Below are positions 1 to 9,769 of a stretch of 64,000 bases of DNA, in pieces. The position numbers and the translations under genes were made by a program. The notes beneath the pieces are model-generated. The model was not told the origin of the DNA, did no database searches, and was given only the letters and a program-made list of their open reading frames with translations. Position 1 is the first letter of the stretch. Every line of letters starts with the position of its first letter. The DNA comes from Prorocentrum cordatum (Eukaryota > Sar > Dinophyceae > Prorocentrales > Prorocentraceae): contig CAUYUJ010012747.1 of NCBI GenBank assembly GCA_963575745.1, positions 228,952-292,951 on the forward strand, written 5' to 3'.

Positions 1-508
1 TGTTCTGACGGCTCCAGGGCCCCCGAGGGCAGAACAATGCAAGGAGGCCTTTTGTCGCGGTTTCTCGCAACGCGGGGCTGTGAGGGCCCCCCCCCTCGCA
101 AGGCTGGCCGACCACCTCCAGCGCGGAGGTTCACGATGCCTCACCGAGCTGGGGACACGGGATGTCACGAGCGATGAGGGGGTTGTCGCAAGGCGGGCTC
201 GTGACGCTCCCCCTCGCACGCCCCACACGCCGGTCGTTGGAAATAGGTATGTCTGGATTCCCAGATCCTGATCTATTTTCGCTGTTTTCCTGCTTCGAGA
301 ATCGAGCGGTTGTCCCTCTTCCCTCCTCGTCTGGGGGGCGGGCGGAAGCCCGATCTATTTCAACGCCTTCCTACTTCATGATTCTACCCACTTCCTTCGG
401 CCAACGGGCAACGTCCGCCGGTATGACTGTTCCAACCCGCGGCCCCGGAGGGCCCGACCCCTTCCTGGGAGGTAGCGCTTCGTCCTGGATGAATGTTCGA
501 TGCCACAG
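1..508. other. Intergenic sequence, nothing recognised
   Basis: GC-rich at first, then mixed composition. The short reading frames on both strands have no recognisable motif and overlap one another. No repeat, RNA or promoter signal stands out. Confidence 0.4.
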
Positions 509-646
509 GACCTGACCCAAACGGTGTTTGGGCGATTTCGTTGGCCGTTGTCGTTTCGACTTCGTTTTTCGGTAGAGGTGGATTGAAGACAAAACGAGGG
601 AAAACAAGCACAAAACGAAAACGAAAAACACAGTTTAGGTTCAGCC
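509..646. mobile_element. MITE-like element, family 3, copy 1
   Basis: About 138 bp. The ends are imperfect inverted repeats built on ACCTAAACGGTGTT: the left end reads GACCCAAACGGTGTTT and the right end, reverse-complemented, reads GAACCTAAACTGTGTTT. The interior is A/T-rich with repeated AAAACGAAAACG. A second, similar copy lies at 8555-8692, which supports a mobile family. There is no coding capacity and no clear target duplication. Confidence 0.6.
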
Positions 647-650
647 CTGC

Positions 651-801
651 GATGCCCCTGCCGCTCAGGACGGTCCCAGGTTTCCAGGGAGTGCTCTCGG
701 CGTGCCCCTGCCGCTCAGGACGGTCCCGGGGCTTCCATGGAGCGCTCTCGGCGTGCCCCCGCCGCTCAGGACGGTCCCCGGCTTCCAGGGAGTGCTCTCG
801 G
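651..801. repeat. Tandem repeat, 50-51 bp, three copies
   Basis: Three consecutive units begin at 651, 701 and 752. Each contains CCGCTCAGGACGGTCCC followed by GCTCTCGGCGTG. The array starts within a few bases of the right end of the family 3 element. Confidence 0.85.
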
Positions 802-1052
802 CGTGGCGCAGTTGCTGGACAGCATCCCGAGGCTGGAAGCCGCCGAGAGCCAACGAAAATGGAAGAAGACATCAACCAGGGCGCACCGGGTGTAGGTTCA
901 TAGAAATGACTAGATGTGTTGTCTGATGCGTCGGGTGGTGATAGAGAAACCTAGCACCCGGCGAGTGAATTCTGATGAATTGGTTGATCGTTTCGCTCGT
1001 CCAGCCGGCCCATATTGCATCATCTGTGTTAGATGTTGGTGTGTTCGCGGTG

Positions 1053-1801
1053 AGAGAGGAGGAGGAGGAGGAGGAGGAGGAGGAGGAGGAGGAGGAGGAG
1101 GAGGAGGAGGAGGAGGAGGCGGAGGAGGAGGAGGAGGAGGAGGAGGAGGAGGAGGAGGAGGAGGAGGAGGAGGAGGAGGAGGAGGATGAGGAGGAGGAGG
1201 AGGAGGAGGAGGAGGAGGAGGAGGAGGAGGAGGAGGAGGAGGAGGAGGAGGAGGAGGAGGAGGAGGAGGAGGGAGGAGGATGAGGAGGAGGATGGAGGAG
1301 GATGGAGGAGGATGGAGGAGGATGGAGGAGGATGGAGGAGGAGGAGGAGGAGGAGGGAGGAGGAGGAGGAGGAGGAGGAAGAGGAGGAGGAGGAGGAGGA
1401 GGAGGGGAGCAGGAGCAGGAGAGGAGCAGGAGGAGGAGCAGGAGGAGCAGGAGGAGGGGGAGGGGGAGGAGGAGGAGGAGGAGGAGGAGGAGGAGGAGGA
1501 GGAGGAGGAAGAGGAAGAGGAGGAGGAGGAGGAGGAGGAGGAGGAGGAGGAGGAGGAGGAGGAGGAGGAGGAGGAGGAGGAGGAGGAGGAGGAGGAGGGA
1601 GGACGAGGAGGAGGAGGAGCAGGAGGAGCAGGAGGAGGAGGAGGAGGAGGAGGAAGGAGGAGGAGGAGGAGAGGATGGGGAGGAGGAGGAGGAGGAGAGG
1701 AGGAGGAGGAGGAGGAGGAGGAGGAGGAGGAGGAGAGGAGGAGGAGGAGGAGGAGGAGGAGGAGGAGGAGGAGGAGGAGGGAGGAGGAGGGAGGAGGGGA
1801 G
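1053..1801. repeat. Giant (GGA)n purine tract
   Basis: About 750 bp of almost uninterrupted GGA/GAG triplets on the plus strand, with scattered GCA, GAT and AGG variants. It is open in all three frames and in the minus strand, giving long but meaningless poly-Glu, poly-Gly, poly-Arg, poly-Leu, poly-Ser and poly-Pro frames. It ends in GGATTTTTTTTT. At least ten shorter tracts of the same motif occur in the window. Confidence 0.95.
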
Positions 1802-1987
1802 GCGGAGGAGGAGGAGGAGGATTTTTTTTTGCCAGAGCCGTCCGATTATTTGGGGGCCTCGCGAGGCGGGTCGGGCCCGTGATCGCCGCCGCCAGCACGG
1901 CGCTGCTCGCCGCGCTGCTGGCCTCGGCGGGGCTCGCGGCGTGCCGCTCGCGGCGCGGCCGCGGCGCGGCCGCGGCCGCGGCCGCCG

Positions 1988-2220
1988 CGGGCCAGGAGCC
2001 GGCCAGGGGGAGGAGCACTGGAGTAGGGGATCGACTACAGAATTGCAGAGGAGGAGCAGGTACCCCTACCTCTACCCTTGCCTCGTGTTCGCCGTTTTGG
2101 GCCTCCTGGGATGCCCTCGTTCTCCCCCTGGCTGGCTCCTGGCCCGCGACCGCGGCCGCCGCGGGCCAGGAGCCAGCCAGGGGGAGAAGCATTAGAGTAG
2201 GGGATCGACTACAGAATTCG
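1988..2220. repeat. Nested direct and inverted repeats (CCAGGAGCCRGCCAGGGGGAG)
   Basis: A segment beginning CCAGGAGCCGGCCAGGGGG and ending GGGGATCGACTACAGAATT occurs at about 1990-2044 and again at about 2166-2219. An inverted copy of its GC-rich start (CCCCCTGGCTGGCTCCTGG) lies between them at about 2124-2150. The block can fold back on itself and looks like the remains of a TIR element. Confidence 0.6.
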
Positions 2221-2394
2221 GAAACTGGACCATATACATTACCAGTGGCGGGTTTTGTTTCGATCCCACGACGTCGGGGTGGTGTAGTGTATACTTCTCC
2301 CCCGTTTTCCAAAGGATCCGCATTCCTGTGCGAATTTCAGCGCAGGGTCGGAAAAGCGTCGGTGTATATAGAGATCGTTTCCCTAAGAACTTCA

Positions 2395-2560
2395 GAGGAG
2401 GAAAAGGTACCCATACCTCTACCCTTGCCTCGTTGTCCCCTTTTCGGGCCTCCTGGGAGGCCCTCGTTGCCACCGCTGGATTCTCGTCGAAATCCTGGTC
2501 AGAACGCACCCCGGGAGAGGTCCGGGGAGTAGCGATATGGGTACCTCTTGGTTTCCCCAG
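2395..2560. repeat. Dispersed repeat with CTCGTTGCCACCGCTGGATTC core
   Basis: The run from GGTACCCATACCTCTACCC through CTCCTGGGAGGCCCTCG recurs in part at about 2060-2115 (plus), more weakly at 5155-5240 (plus), and in inverse orientation at about 55410-55555. The outer ends are short inverted repeats (GGTACCCATACC / ATATGGGTACC). No protein is recognised. Confidence 0.5.
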
Positions 2561-2751
2561 AATTGATGCATCCAAACACTGGTTTCGTCTGTCGAATCTA
2601 CGACATCCATGTGTGCGATGAGCGTGCCTAATGCGAGCATTATGCGCGCCTGTCTTAGATTCGGCGAGGCTTTCAGCGTGGGGGTGAATCAATTCTGTAG
2701 TCGATCCCCTACTCGAAGCATGAGGGCCACGGCCCAGATCAGGCGTGCCAG

Positions 2752-2872
2752 AGAGAGCCTCGCCTTCGAGGGTCGAAGGAATCGGCATCTCTCGGCGGAA
2801 GGCCTGCGGAAGGCGGCGGAAGTTGGGCGAGGTTTCCTCCGCCGGCGGAAGCCGAAGGCCGGTGGGCGTGAT
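2752..2872. repeat. Dispersed repeat pair, copy 1 (GCGGAAGGCGGCGGAAG)
   Basis: Runs from GCCTCGCCTTCGAGG to GCCGAAGGCCGG. A close copy lies about 600 bp downstream at 3345-3468. The internal CCGCCGGCGGAA is nearly palindromic. Probably a short mobile or duplicated unit. Confidence 0.55.
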
Positions 2873-2886
2873 CGGAGAAGCAAAAA

Positions 2887-3045
2887 CCACATAAACATAA
2901 TTTTTTGGCGCTCCGCGCTGATTTCTTCGATCCGCGCCTGGGCCCCCTGGGGGGGCCTCCTGCGCCCGCTCCGCGCGCCAGGGAGGGGGGTCGAGCGCGA
3001 GTCCAAGAAATCCGCGCGGAGCGTCCAAAGTGTGTGTTTATGTGG
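2887..3045. mobile_element. MITE-like element, family 6, copy 1
   Basis: About 159 bp with long imperfect inverted ends. The left arm starts CCACATAAACATAA and continues CGCTCCGCGCTGATTTCTT. The right arm, reverse-complemented, starts CCACATAAACACAC and continues CGCTCCGCGCGGATTTCTT. The centre is GC-rich. A diverged relative is at 7515-7679. Non-coding. Confidence 0.7.
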
Positions 3046-3168
3046 TGTGTTCCTTCTGCCACGTAAGAAGTGCGGAGGCGTTGCTGGGCTCGGAGCCGGT
3101 CGGAACGGGCGAGAAGCCGGCCGAGGGAAGAAGCACGAGGGTCGGGGCTCGAGATGCGGGAGTCAGTG

Positions 3169-3300
3169 CAAACGGGGGTCAGCCAGGGCGCCGGATCTTG
3201 CAGGGCCCTGCAAAGCCAGGGCTGCATTGACCCAGGCTTGCGCGCAGGATCTTGCAAAGCCCAATTGACCCGGGTTTGCATTGAGCTGGGTCAGTAAACC
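3169..3300. repeat. Dispersed repeat with CTTGCAGGGCCCTGCAA and GGGTCAATGCAA motifs, copy 1
   Basis: Contains CATTGACCCAGGCTTGC, GATCTTGCA and GGGTTTGCATTGA blocks. A related copy lies in the opposite orientation at about 47215-47405. Both are made of short TTGCA/TGCAA and GGGTCAAT elements. Confidence 0.5.
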
Positions 3301-3344
3301 CCCGAGAATGGCCACAACTTGGATGAGGCGTTCCAGATAATTAG

Positions 3345-3468
3345 GGCCTCGCCTTCGAGGATCGGCGAAGGAATTGGCATCTCTTCCTCGGCGGAAGCCC
3401 TGCGGAAGGCGGCGGAAGCAAGACGAGGTTATTTCCGCCGGCGGAACCCGAAGGCCGGCGGAAGTAAC
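3345..3468. repeat. Dispersed repeat pair, copy 2
   Basis: Second copy of the 2752-2872 unit, from GCCTCGCCTTCGAGG to CCGAAGGCCGGCGG, with about a dozen differences and small indels. Confidence 0.55.
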
Positions 3469-3559
3469 ATGTGCAGCGACGCCGCGAGTTTGGGAGCCGG
3501 TTGGCGAGAAGTTGTCCTCACACGTTTGGCGATCGACTGCGCGTAAGAGTGACCCTTCG

Positions 3560-5000
3560 CGGGAGTGACCTTTGGTGCTGGCCCAAAGGGGGTCGGGTGA
3601 TTTTTCTTGTGGAATGAGCTTGCCCTCGCGTCGGCACCCGCATCGCGTGATTACGCTCGCATCTGAGCGCGCCAGGTTCGGACCCACCCCTTGCAATCGA
3701 CAGCAACGCATACGCGTCGCACCCTACAGGTTGCATGTGTTACCCGAGGTGGAGCCGGTCGACCAGACGGCGCGTTTTCCGGCCCAGGAACAGTCCCGAA
3801 TCCCAGCCCAGATCCCAAAACGTTTGGTTTGAATATGCTTGTATATCTTCGGATATCGTTGAATATTTTTGAATATGTTTGAACCAGCTTTTCGAATCAA
3901 TGGGGATCTTGACTAATATAAGTTTTCAGAAGATATTCAAACAGATTCCAGGCTATCGGATGGGGCCGGTTTTGGCCATGACGCAGGGCCTGGTCAGACG
4001 TCATCGCGATGCAGCCCGGCAGTGCCACACCTCATCGCGGTGGCCCCCGGCAACGTCTGCTTTCGCAGCGCCTTCGAAGTGCCATTCGGGGCGCCCGAAT
4101 TCAATCGGCGGAATTCCGCGGTTGCCCGCTGGCACAACGCAGCTTTCGACTGGCGCCCCGCCGATCGTTGATGCGGCGCGGCTCCGCCAGCTTGAGCGAT
4201 TGCGTTGGGCCCCCACGGGCGCCTTTGAAACCGCGCACCGAAGATCACTCTAGGCTAGGGTCATTCCTACGTGTAGTCGAGGCGAGAAGGCTTGTCTTCT
4301 GGGGAGGCCGTCTGTGACGCCCGCCCTCCTTGGATGATGAGGGAAATCCTGGAGGCCTCGCGCGGCGCGTGATTGTAGTATTATCTAGTCCACACGTCAG
4401 CTCCGTAGGCGATGGGTCGACGCTCGCGCGGCGATGTTCCAGAGTCAGTCCGACGAACATCCGACGCAATTCCGGCGCTGTCCGACGTGAGCTTGACGTA
4501 AATCCGACGAGGATCCGACGCAAATCGAGTCTCAAGTTGCCGCGCGAGGCCTCTAGGAGTTTCCTCATAACTTGGAGGGGGGGGGTACCGTTACCGAGCC
4601 GTCCTGTTGGTGGAGGGCGCGTATGGGGCAGGGCGGAGACACGAGGATGCCCGCCTGCCTTTGTTGGCTATTCGTCGGGCTTCTGGTTTGGCGCAGTGCC
4701 TATACCAGCGCCGTCCCCAGTAGTCTATAGCCCCACACGAGACTTCCTGAGCCGAACGATCATTGTCGGGTATAGCCAGGATCCCGGTTAATGGGGAGCC
4801 GGTTAGTTATTCGGCCCCGAAGCCCAACGCATGGATTGGAATTACTAAACCAGGTCTGCCGTAGCTGGTGCTTTTCGGGTGACCGCAATTCTGGTTAGTA
4901 GAATGGGACGGGGGGTGCGTCCCCGGTGCAGATCACTAAACCAAGTCCCACTAAACCCAGTCTTGCCATCGCCTGGAATTGGGGGTAGTGCGCGTCAGGA
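3560..5000. other. Intergenic stretch, no gene recognised
   Basis: No family is recognised. The 4000-4250 part is open in several frames on both strands; a plus-strand frame at about 4044-4175 has a protein-like composition but no motif, start or splice context. A plain AT-rich patch sits at 3830-3940. Confidence 0.35.
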
Positions 5001-5274
5001 AGCAGAACATGCGGAGACGTCGCGGGGTTTAGAGCCTGTCGGAGCGGGCCAGGAGATGGCAGAGGGAAGAAGCACGAGGACCACGACCCAGATGTCGCCC
5101 CAGACATGTCTCGAGATCGAGGGTCGAGAGGTTCGAGAGCGAGGAGCGAGCTTGGACTTGTCGTTGCCCTTTTGGGACCTCCAGGGGGCTCCTCGTCGCC
5201 ACGGCTGGACCCGCCTGAAGATTCCAGTCAGACAGCACCCAGGACGAGCCAGATGCAAGGGCTCCCACGAGGGC

Positions 5275-5425
5275 GCGAAGTTATTCGCGCTTCGCGCTTT
5301 GCGGTCCTCGTTCCTTCTCCCCCTCCTCCTCGTCCTCCTTTCCTCCCTTTGGGGGGGGCTGCGCGAGAGCGCGAAGTTATTCGCGCTTCGCGCTTCGCGG
5401 AGCGCGAAGCGCGAAGTTGGGAGCC
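5275..5425. repeat. Palindromic GCGAAGTTATTCGCGCTTCG repeats
   Basis: A 20-base element, GCGAAGTTATTCGCGCTTCG, occurs at about 5277 and again at about 5371. The second copy expands into further CGCGAAG/CTTCGCG palindromes up to 5425. Strong hairpin potential; function unknown. Confidence 0.7.
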
Positions 5426-5513
5426 CTAGCAGATGCCGAGGAATTTGGAGCCACATGGGGTCCGAGCGGGGGGGTCGGCGAGCCGCGCCGCGTCGCCGGT
5501 GCGTCGCCGATGC

Positions 5514-5676
5514 TCAGGAGGGAAAAAAACACACAGACACAATTAATCGTCGATTCCCCAGAAAATATGGGAAAATATGGGAATTGGGGGGGAAGACAAA
5601 AACCCCGAAAATATGGGAAAATATGGGGACTATTTTTATTTGTGTGTATTTATTTGTGTGTCCTAATTTCCCTTTA
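5514..5676. repeat. Dispersed repeat, family 4, copy 1
   Basis: About 160 bp from AGGAGGGAAAAAAACACACA through repeated GGAAAATATGGG to ATTTATTTGTGTGTCC. A clear second copy is at 15358-15512. The ends (GGAnnnAAAnnACACAC and GTGTGTATTTATTTGTGTGTCC) are weakly inverted, so it may be a MITE. Confidence 0.7.
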
Positions 5677-6285
5677 GATGCGGCTCGATGTGGAGCCTGA
5701 TGTTGTCCACGCCGATGCATCGCCGACGTCGCAGGAGCCGGCCGAGCGCAGAAGCACGTGGACCCCGATCCAGATGTCACGGGATGTGGGGCTGGTTGGG
5801 AGATCATGCTTCATTCTCCGGCGCGTCATGGAGGAGGAGCTCGAGGGAGGAAGCGCGAGGACCGTGACCCAGTTGTCGCGGGATCCGAAGCCGGCTGGGA
5901 GATCGTGTTATCATTCTTTGATGCGTAACGGTCGCTACCCAGGCCAACCCCCACCCCCCGCCAGATAACGGTGTCGCGCGCACGTAAGGGGGGAGGGGGC
6001 CTGGACCCCCTTTGGACCCCCCCCCACACATGCTGGTGCTCGCGCGCGCAAGTTGTGGCGATCGTAGCGCACCCCCGACACGACGTGTTCCACCCCGCCC
6101 AAGCGTTACCGTTGCGAAGCACGAGAGCCATGACCCAGATGTCGCCCACGACATGCTGGCTTCGTGGAAAATACCCAGAGCGCTTTCTGACGCTGCTGGC
6201 GGGGGGGCCCCCCCACCCCCAAGCCGAAGAAGGGGGGTCTGGACTCCCCCCGCAAGTTTGGGGGGTCCAGAAACCTTCCCCCAAA

Positions 6286-6380
6286 GGCGACGACGACGGC
6301 GACGACGACGGCGACAGCGACTGCAACCGCGACAACGACGACGGCGACGACGACCGCGACGCCGACGGCGGCGGCGGCGA
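6286..6380. repeat. (GACGGC/GACGAC)n microsatellite
   Basis: Imperfect GAC/GGC triplet repeat, followed at 6461-6510 by a (GGA)n tract. Confidence 0.85.
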
Positions 6381-6676
6381 CGCGGAGGTGGTTCGTTACT
6401 TTCCTCCCCCGCCCCCTTGTGAGAAGGGGGCGGGGCGGGTCTGGACCTCCGAGTCGCGGGTAAGGAGGAGGAGGAGGAGGAGGAGGAGGAGGAGGAGGAG
6501 GAGGAGGGGGGGCGGTCCCCTGGTTTCTGCGACCCCTCGTGTATAGATGTTGGTCTCAGGCCAGCGACGGTGGATCGCGCTCCTCCGAAAGAGTCACGAC
6601 GAGAGGCATTTTGTTGTTGTCGGCCTTCAGGAGCCCTCGCTGAGCCCTGGGACCTTCATCAAAAACGATTCGTTTG

Positions 6677-6872
6677 AGGCCTGGAAATGGGCACCAACAC
6701 CAAGACACGGGGCTGCCTCCACAGGATGGAGACGATCCTAGAATTCGGTGTTGGTGGTAATATTTCGGTCACCTTGGAAGCTAGAATATTACCACCATCA
6801 CCGAGATCGGGATTTTCTTCTCTCGGTGGAGGAACGCCGCCGATCTTGGTGTTGGTGTCAACCTCTAGGCCT
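6677..6872. mobile_element. TIR element with nested hairpin
   Basis: About 196 bp. The left arm AGGCCTGGAAATGGGCACC continues AACACCAAGA. The right arm, reverse-complemented, reads AGGCCTAGAGGTTGACACC and then AACACCAAGA, so the inverted ends exceed 40 bp. Inside, GGTGTTGGTGGTAATATT and AATATTACCACCATCACC form a second hairpin. Non-coding. Confidence 0.75.
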
Positions 6873-7069
6873 GCAAATTCGGGACGAAAAGCCGGCCCCC
6901 GGGGGGGGGGCAGGAGCGAGGCCTTTGGGGGGCGGCGCTTTACGAACAAATATGTTGTCGGGGGTCTGGGGACCAAGATGTCGCGGGATCTGGAGCCAGC
7001 TGGGGGACTGAGGTTGTCCAGCATGGGCTCTGGCAGGCAGCAAGGGGTGGAGAAAGGGACCCTTCGACC

Positions 7070-7294
7070 CCATGGTTCGATGCTCGTTTCGGGGACCTTC
7101 CTGGAGCCCACCTAACGGATCTGTTCGACCCCAGTTCGACTCAAGTTCGACTCAAGTTCGACTCAAGTTCGACTCAGGTTCGACTCAGGTTCGACTCAGG
7201 GTCGACCCAACTCGACTGACGTTCGACGCAGCTTCGACGCACGAGTGGAGCCAGTGGCTCCAGGAAGGTCCCCAGAACGAGCATCCAACCATGG
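7070..7294. mobile_element. TIR element with tandem GTTCGACTCA core
   Basis: About 225 bp bounded by CCATGG on both sides. The left arm is CCATGGTTCGATGCTCGTTT then GGGGACCTTCCTGGAGCC. The right arm, reverse-complemented, is CCATGGTTGGATGCTCGTTC then the same GGGGACCTTCCTGGAGCC. The core at about 7125-7215 is an 11-bp tandem repeat, AAGTTCGACTC, of about seven units. No target duplication is obvious. Confidence 0.8.
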
Positions 7295-7423
7295 CTGAAC
7301 GCGGCTCGAAAATCTGGAGACCTATTTTCAGCAAATTTGCCTTTGTCCCCCCTCTTGACCGATGTTCCCGGGGCTCATGCAAAGCACACCCCCGGCCGCT
7401 TCCAGCGCGGGACTCTGTCGGCG

Positions 7424-7500
7424 CCGGTCTTGGTCATGGTCCATGCTGGCCGTCGCCGTTCTGCGAGGGCAACCCACAGATGGACGATGACCAAGACTGG
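7424..7500. mobile_element. Tiny TIR element, 77 bp
   Basis: Inverted ends of 21 bp with 19 matches: the left starts CCGGTCTTGGTCATGGTCC, and the right, reverse-complemented, starts CCAGTCTTGGTCATCGTCC. Related TTGGTCATGGTCC / TGACCAAGAT motifs occur at about 18583-18740. Confidence 0.65.
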
Positions 7501-7514
7501 AAGAAAAAAAAAAA

Positions 7515-7679
7515 TGCACAAACATGAACTGTCGGAGCTCCGCGCGGGCGTCTCGCGTCGGCGCCGGGCCCCCCGTGGCGGCGCTTCTGGCGCCGCCCCT
7601 GGCGCGCCCTGCGCGCCAGGCAAGTGGGCCCGGCGCCGAGGCGATCTGCGAGGAGCTCCGGACATGTGTGCTTGTGCAG
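7515..7679. mobile_element. MITE-like element, family 6, copy 2
   Basis: About 165 bp. The left end is TGCACAAACATGAACTG then GGAGCTCCGCGCGG. The right end, reverse-complemented, is TGCACAAGCACACATG then GGAGCTCCTCGC. The interior is very GC-rich. Relative of the element at 2887-3045. Confidence 0.6.
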
Positions 7680-7738
7680 CTCGGGAGGCGCAGTCCGCGG
7701 AGGAAGTCCATACGAAGTGCTCGGTCTGCATGTGGGCC

Positions 7739-7918
7739 TGCAGTAGGGGTCTTGAAGAAGGAACCCTTTTCGTTGGGGAGGGGCTCGGCGTTCCTTGATT
7801 GTTTTACAGTTCGCCTTCGGTTTTCCCCAGGGTTTCCATGGGAAATCGAAGTTTATCTCATGGGAAAAAGAGGCCGCGTTCCTTATTTAGGGTTCCTTAG
7901 GTCAACGCCCCGACTGTA
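7739..7918 (-). mobile_element. MITE-like element, family 2, copy 1
   Basis: About 180 bp, inverse orientation relative to the copies near 54 kb. The ends match TACAGTCGGGGC and contain AAGGAACCC followed by TAAATAAGGAACG. Four copies are recognised: this one, a diverged one inside 10600-10789, and 53993-54172 and 54337-54517. Confidence 0.75.
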
Positions 7919-8554
7919 CTCCGTCTGGATTCAGCCTCTCCTGTCAGGAGGCCAGGTGCCTGCGGAGTGCAAAAGTCCACACAGGGGTGTGCTCGGTCTC
8001 CGTCCGGGCTCCTCCCGTCTGGGCTCGGGCACTCCGGAGCAAATGCTGCTTCCTCTCGAAAGACGGAGGGCGACCAACATCGGCACCGACATTTCCGCGT
8101 TCAGTCTTGGCCATGGCCCTCGTTCAGGAGGGGGAACGAGGCACAGACATCAATGAACGGCAGTTCCCAGCGAGATCTGGGAGGATATGGAAAGTGGAGG
8201 GGCAGACGAGAGTCCAGAAAAGACGCGAAAGCGTCAGCAATCCCGGGAGTCGTGTCTGTTTCTTGGTGTGGCCCGGGGCCCCTTCACTCGTGCCCTGTTC
8301 TCCAGGAGCGGCGCGCGCTGGTGGCGGCCGACGGCGCCGCCACGGAGGTCTGACGGCCCGCAGCGCGTGGCTCTGCTGGCCCCGCTGGCCGCATCCCCCT
8401 GACCTCCGACGAGATGCGGCTTGGGCGCGAGGGCTTCTGAGAAGTCCCCCCGCCTTCTTCGGGGCCCTCCTCCTCCTCGCTTCCGCCCCTCGCTCGCCGA
8501 CGAGTCGTGCCTGATGCCGACGCCGCCGGCACGTGTACCCTTTTAGACCAGGGG

Positions 8555-8692
8555 TGGACCTAAACGGTGTTTTGGCGATTTCGTGGGCCGTTTTCGTTTC
8601 GATGCCGTTTTGCAGCAAAGGCGAATTCAAGACACAACGAGGAAAAACGAAAACAAAACAGAAACGAAGAACACCGTTTCGGCTCAGCCCTG
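8555..8692. mobile_element. MITE-like element, family 3, copy 2
   Basis: About 138 bp, the same length as the copy at 509-646. The left end GACCTAAACGGTGTTTTGG and the right end (reverse-complemented GAGCCGAAACGGTGTTCTTC) form the inverted repeat. The interior carries the same AAACGAAAAC runs. Confidence 0.7.
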
Positions 8693-8825
8693 TTTCAGAC
8701 TCACCCCGAGCGCGCGCCACGGCTCGCAGAATGCCTACGTCGCGAGCGTCCGAAGAGCGCGCGTCTGCACCGACAGAGTGTATCGGAAAGCCCCCTCGGC
8801 GGGTCCAGGCCATCTGCGAGCAGTT

Positions 8826-8985
8826 TTAGGTCGGGCATGGTCCTCCTACAGGCGGATGTTGAGCGAAAACCATGTCAAAGAAGACTCAAAACAAACGTCA
8901 GTCAAAATAGTAGAGAGAAATCGTCCCCATCCCATGTTTTACTGTTTTCGAGTATTCCTCCTGTAGGGGGACAGACCTGACCTGA
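8826..8985. mobile_element. MITE-like element, family 1, copy A
   Basis: 160 bp. The left end is TTAGGTCGGGCATGGTCC and the right end, reverse-complemented, is TCAGGTCAGGTCTGTCCC followed by CCTACAGG. It is flanked by near-identical 8-bp direct repeats, GAGCAGTT (8818-8825) and GAGTAGTT (8986-8993). Non-coding. Confidence 0.75.
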
Positions 8986-9206
8986 GAGTAGTTATACTTT
9001 GCGAGTAGTGCAGCGAGTGGAGCCTCCCCCAGAGGCAGCACTCCTGCAAACAGTCGCACCAAGCAGAGGTCTGGAGCCAGACCCCCCCCCCTCCCCGCCC
9101 CCCTTTCCGCCCAACGTCGAAACGCCGAATAAAAAAAACGCTCACGTGCCGCAAACCCCCCTCGGCGGATCCAGGCCATTTGCGAGCAGTTCCTCCGCGA
9201 GTAGTG

Positions 9207-9369
9207 TTAAGTCGGGCCTGTCCCTCTACAGGAGGAATATTCAAAAATAGGCAAAACGATAGTATGGGGACTGTTTTTGTTGGATTATGTTTTGACTATT
9301 TGGGTGCACGTTTGGAGTATTTGAATTCTTCCCCAAAAATCCGCCCGTAGGGGGACACGCCCGACCTAA
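9207..9369. mobile_element. MITE-like element, family 1, copy B
   Basis: 163 bp. The left end is TTAAGTCGGGCCTGTCCC then TCTACAGG. The right end, reverse-complemented, is TTAGGTCGGGCGTGTCCC then CCTACGGG. Direct repeats GAGTAGTG (9199-9206) and GAGCAGTG (9370-9377) flank it, 7 of 8 matching. The interior shares TCAAAAATAG and GGGGAC with the other copies. Confidence 0.8.
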
Positions 9370-9573
9370 GAGCAGTGGAGCGCGCTTCTGCCCACGGACG
9401 GTCCGGCCGCCCCGCGCGGGCGCCGCCGCCAGGGCCTGCCGCGCACCGCGCGCGTGCGCGCCCCCGCAGGCTCTGCGCCGCCCGACTTCCCCGCCCGCTG
9501 CCTCGCGTGCTCCGTGCGGTGTTCATCAGGCGCCGTCGGACCGAGGTGTATGATGTTCCAACCTGCTTTAGCC

Positions 9574-9732
9574 TCAAGTCGAGCCTGTCCCTCTACAGGG
9601 GGAATATTCAAACATCGTCAAAACACAGTCTGGGGACGATGCCTTGACTATGTTTGCCCATTTGGGAGAATTTTTTGGTTATTCCTATTTTTTCGCCCTG
9701 CATCCACCTGTAGGGGGACATGCCCGACCTAA
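9574..9732. mobile_element. MITE-like element, family 1, copy C, with 34-bp flanking duplication
   Basis: 159 bp. The left end is TCAAGTCGAGCCTGTCCC and the right end, reverse-complemented, is TTAGGTCGGGCATGTCCC. Unlike copies A, B and D it is flanked by a 34-bp direct repeat (9540-9573 and 9733-9766, one mismatch) that starts ACCGAGGT and ends GCTTTAGCC, exactly abutting both element ends. Confidence 0.8.
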
Positions 9733-9769
9733 ACCGAGGTTTATGATGTTCCAACCTGCTTTAGCCCGA

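Larger units (their letters stand above)
5028..6150. repeat. Recurrent GAAGCACGAGGACC / CAGATGTCGC motif copies
   Basis: A motif of the form GAAGCACGAGGACC followed by GACCCAGATGTCGC appears at about 5068, 5750, 5851 and 6116, with a weaker copy at 3129. It is often preceded by GGAGC and GGGCCAGGAG-type sequence. It looks like a short dispersed repeat, not a gene. Confidence 0.45.

Noticed and set aside
914-2532. Very long poly-Glu, poly-Gly, poly-Arg and poly-Leu/Pro/Ser frames on both strands
   Set aside because: They are translations of the (GGA)n tract, open in every frame; the apparent tails run into non-coding repeats.
4000-4250. Protein-like frames on both strands
   Set aside because: Several overlapping frames look equally protein-like; no motif, start or neighbour settles which, if any, is real.
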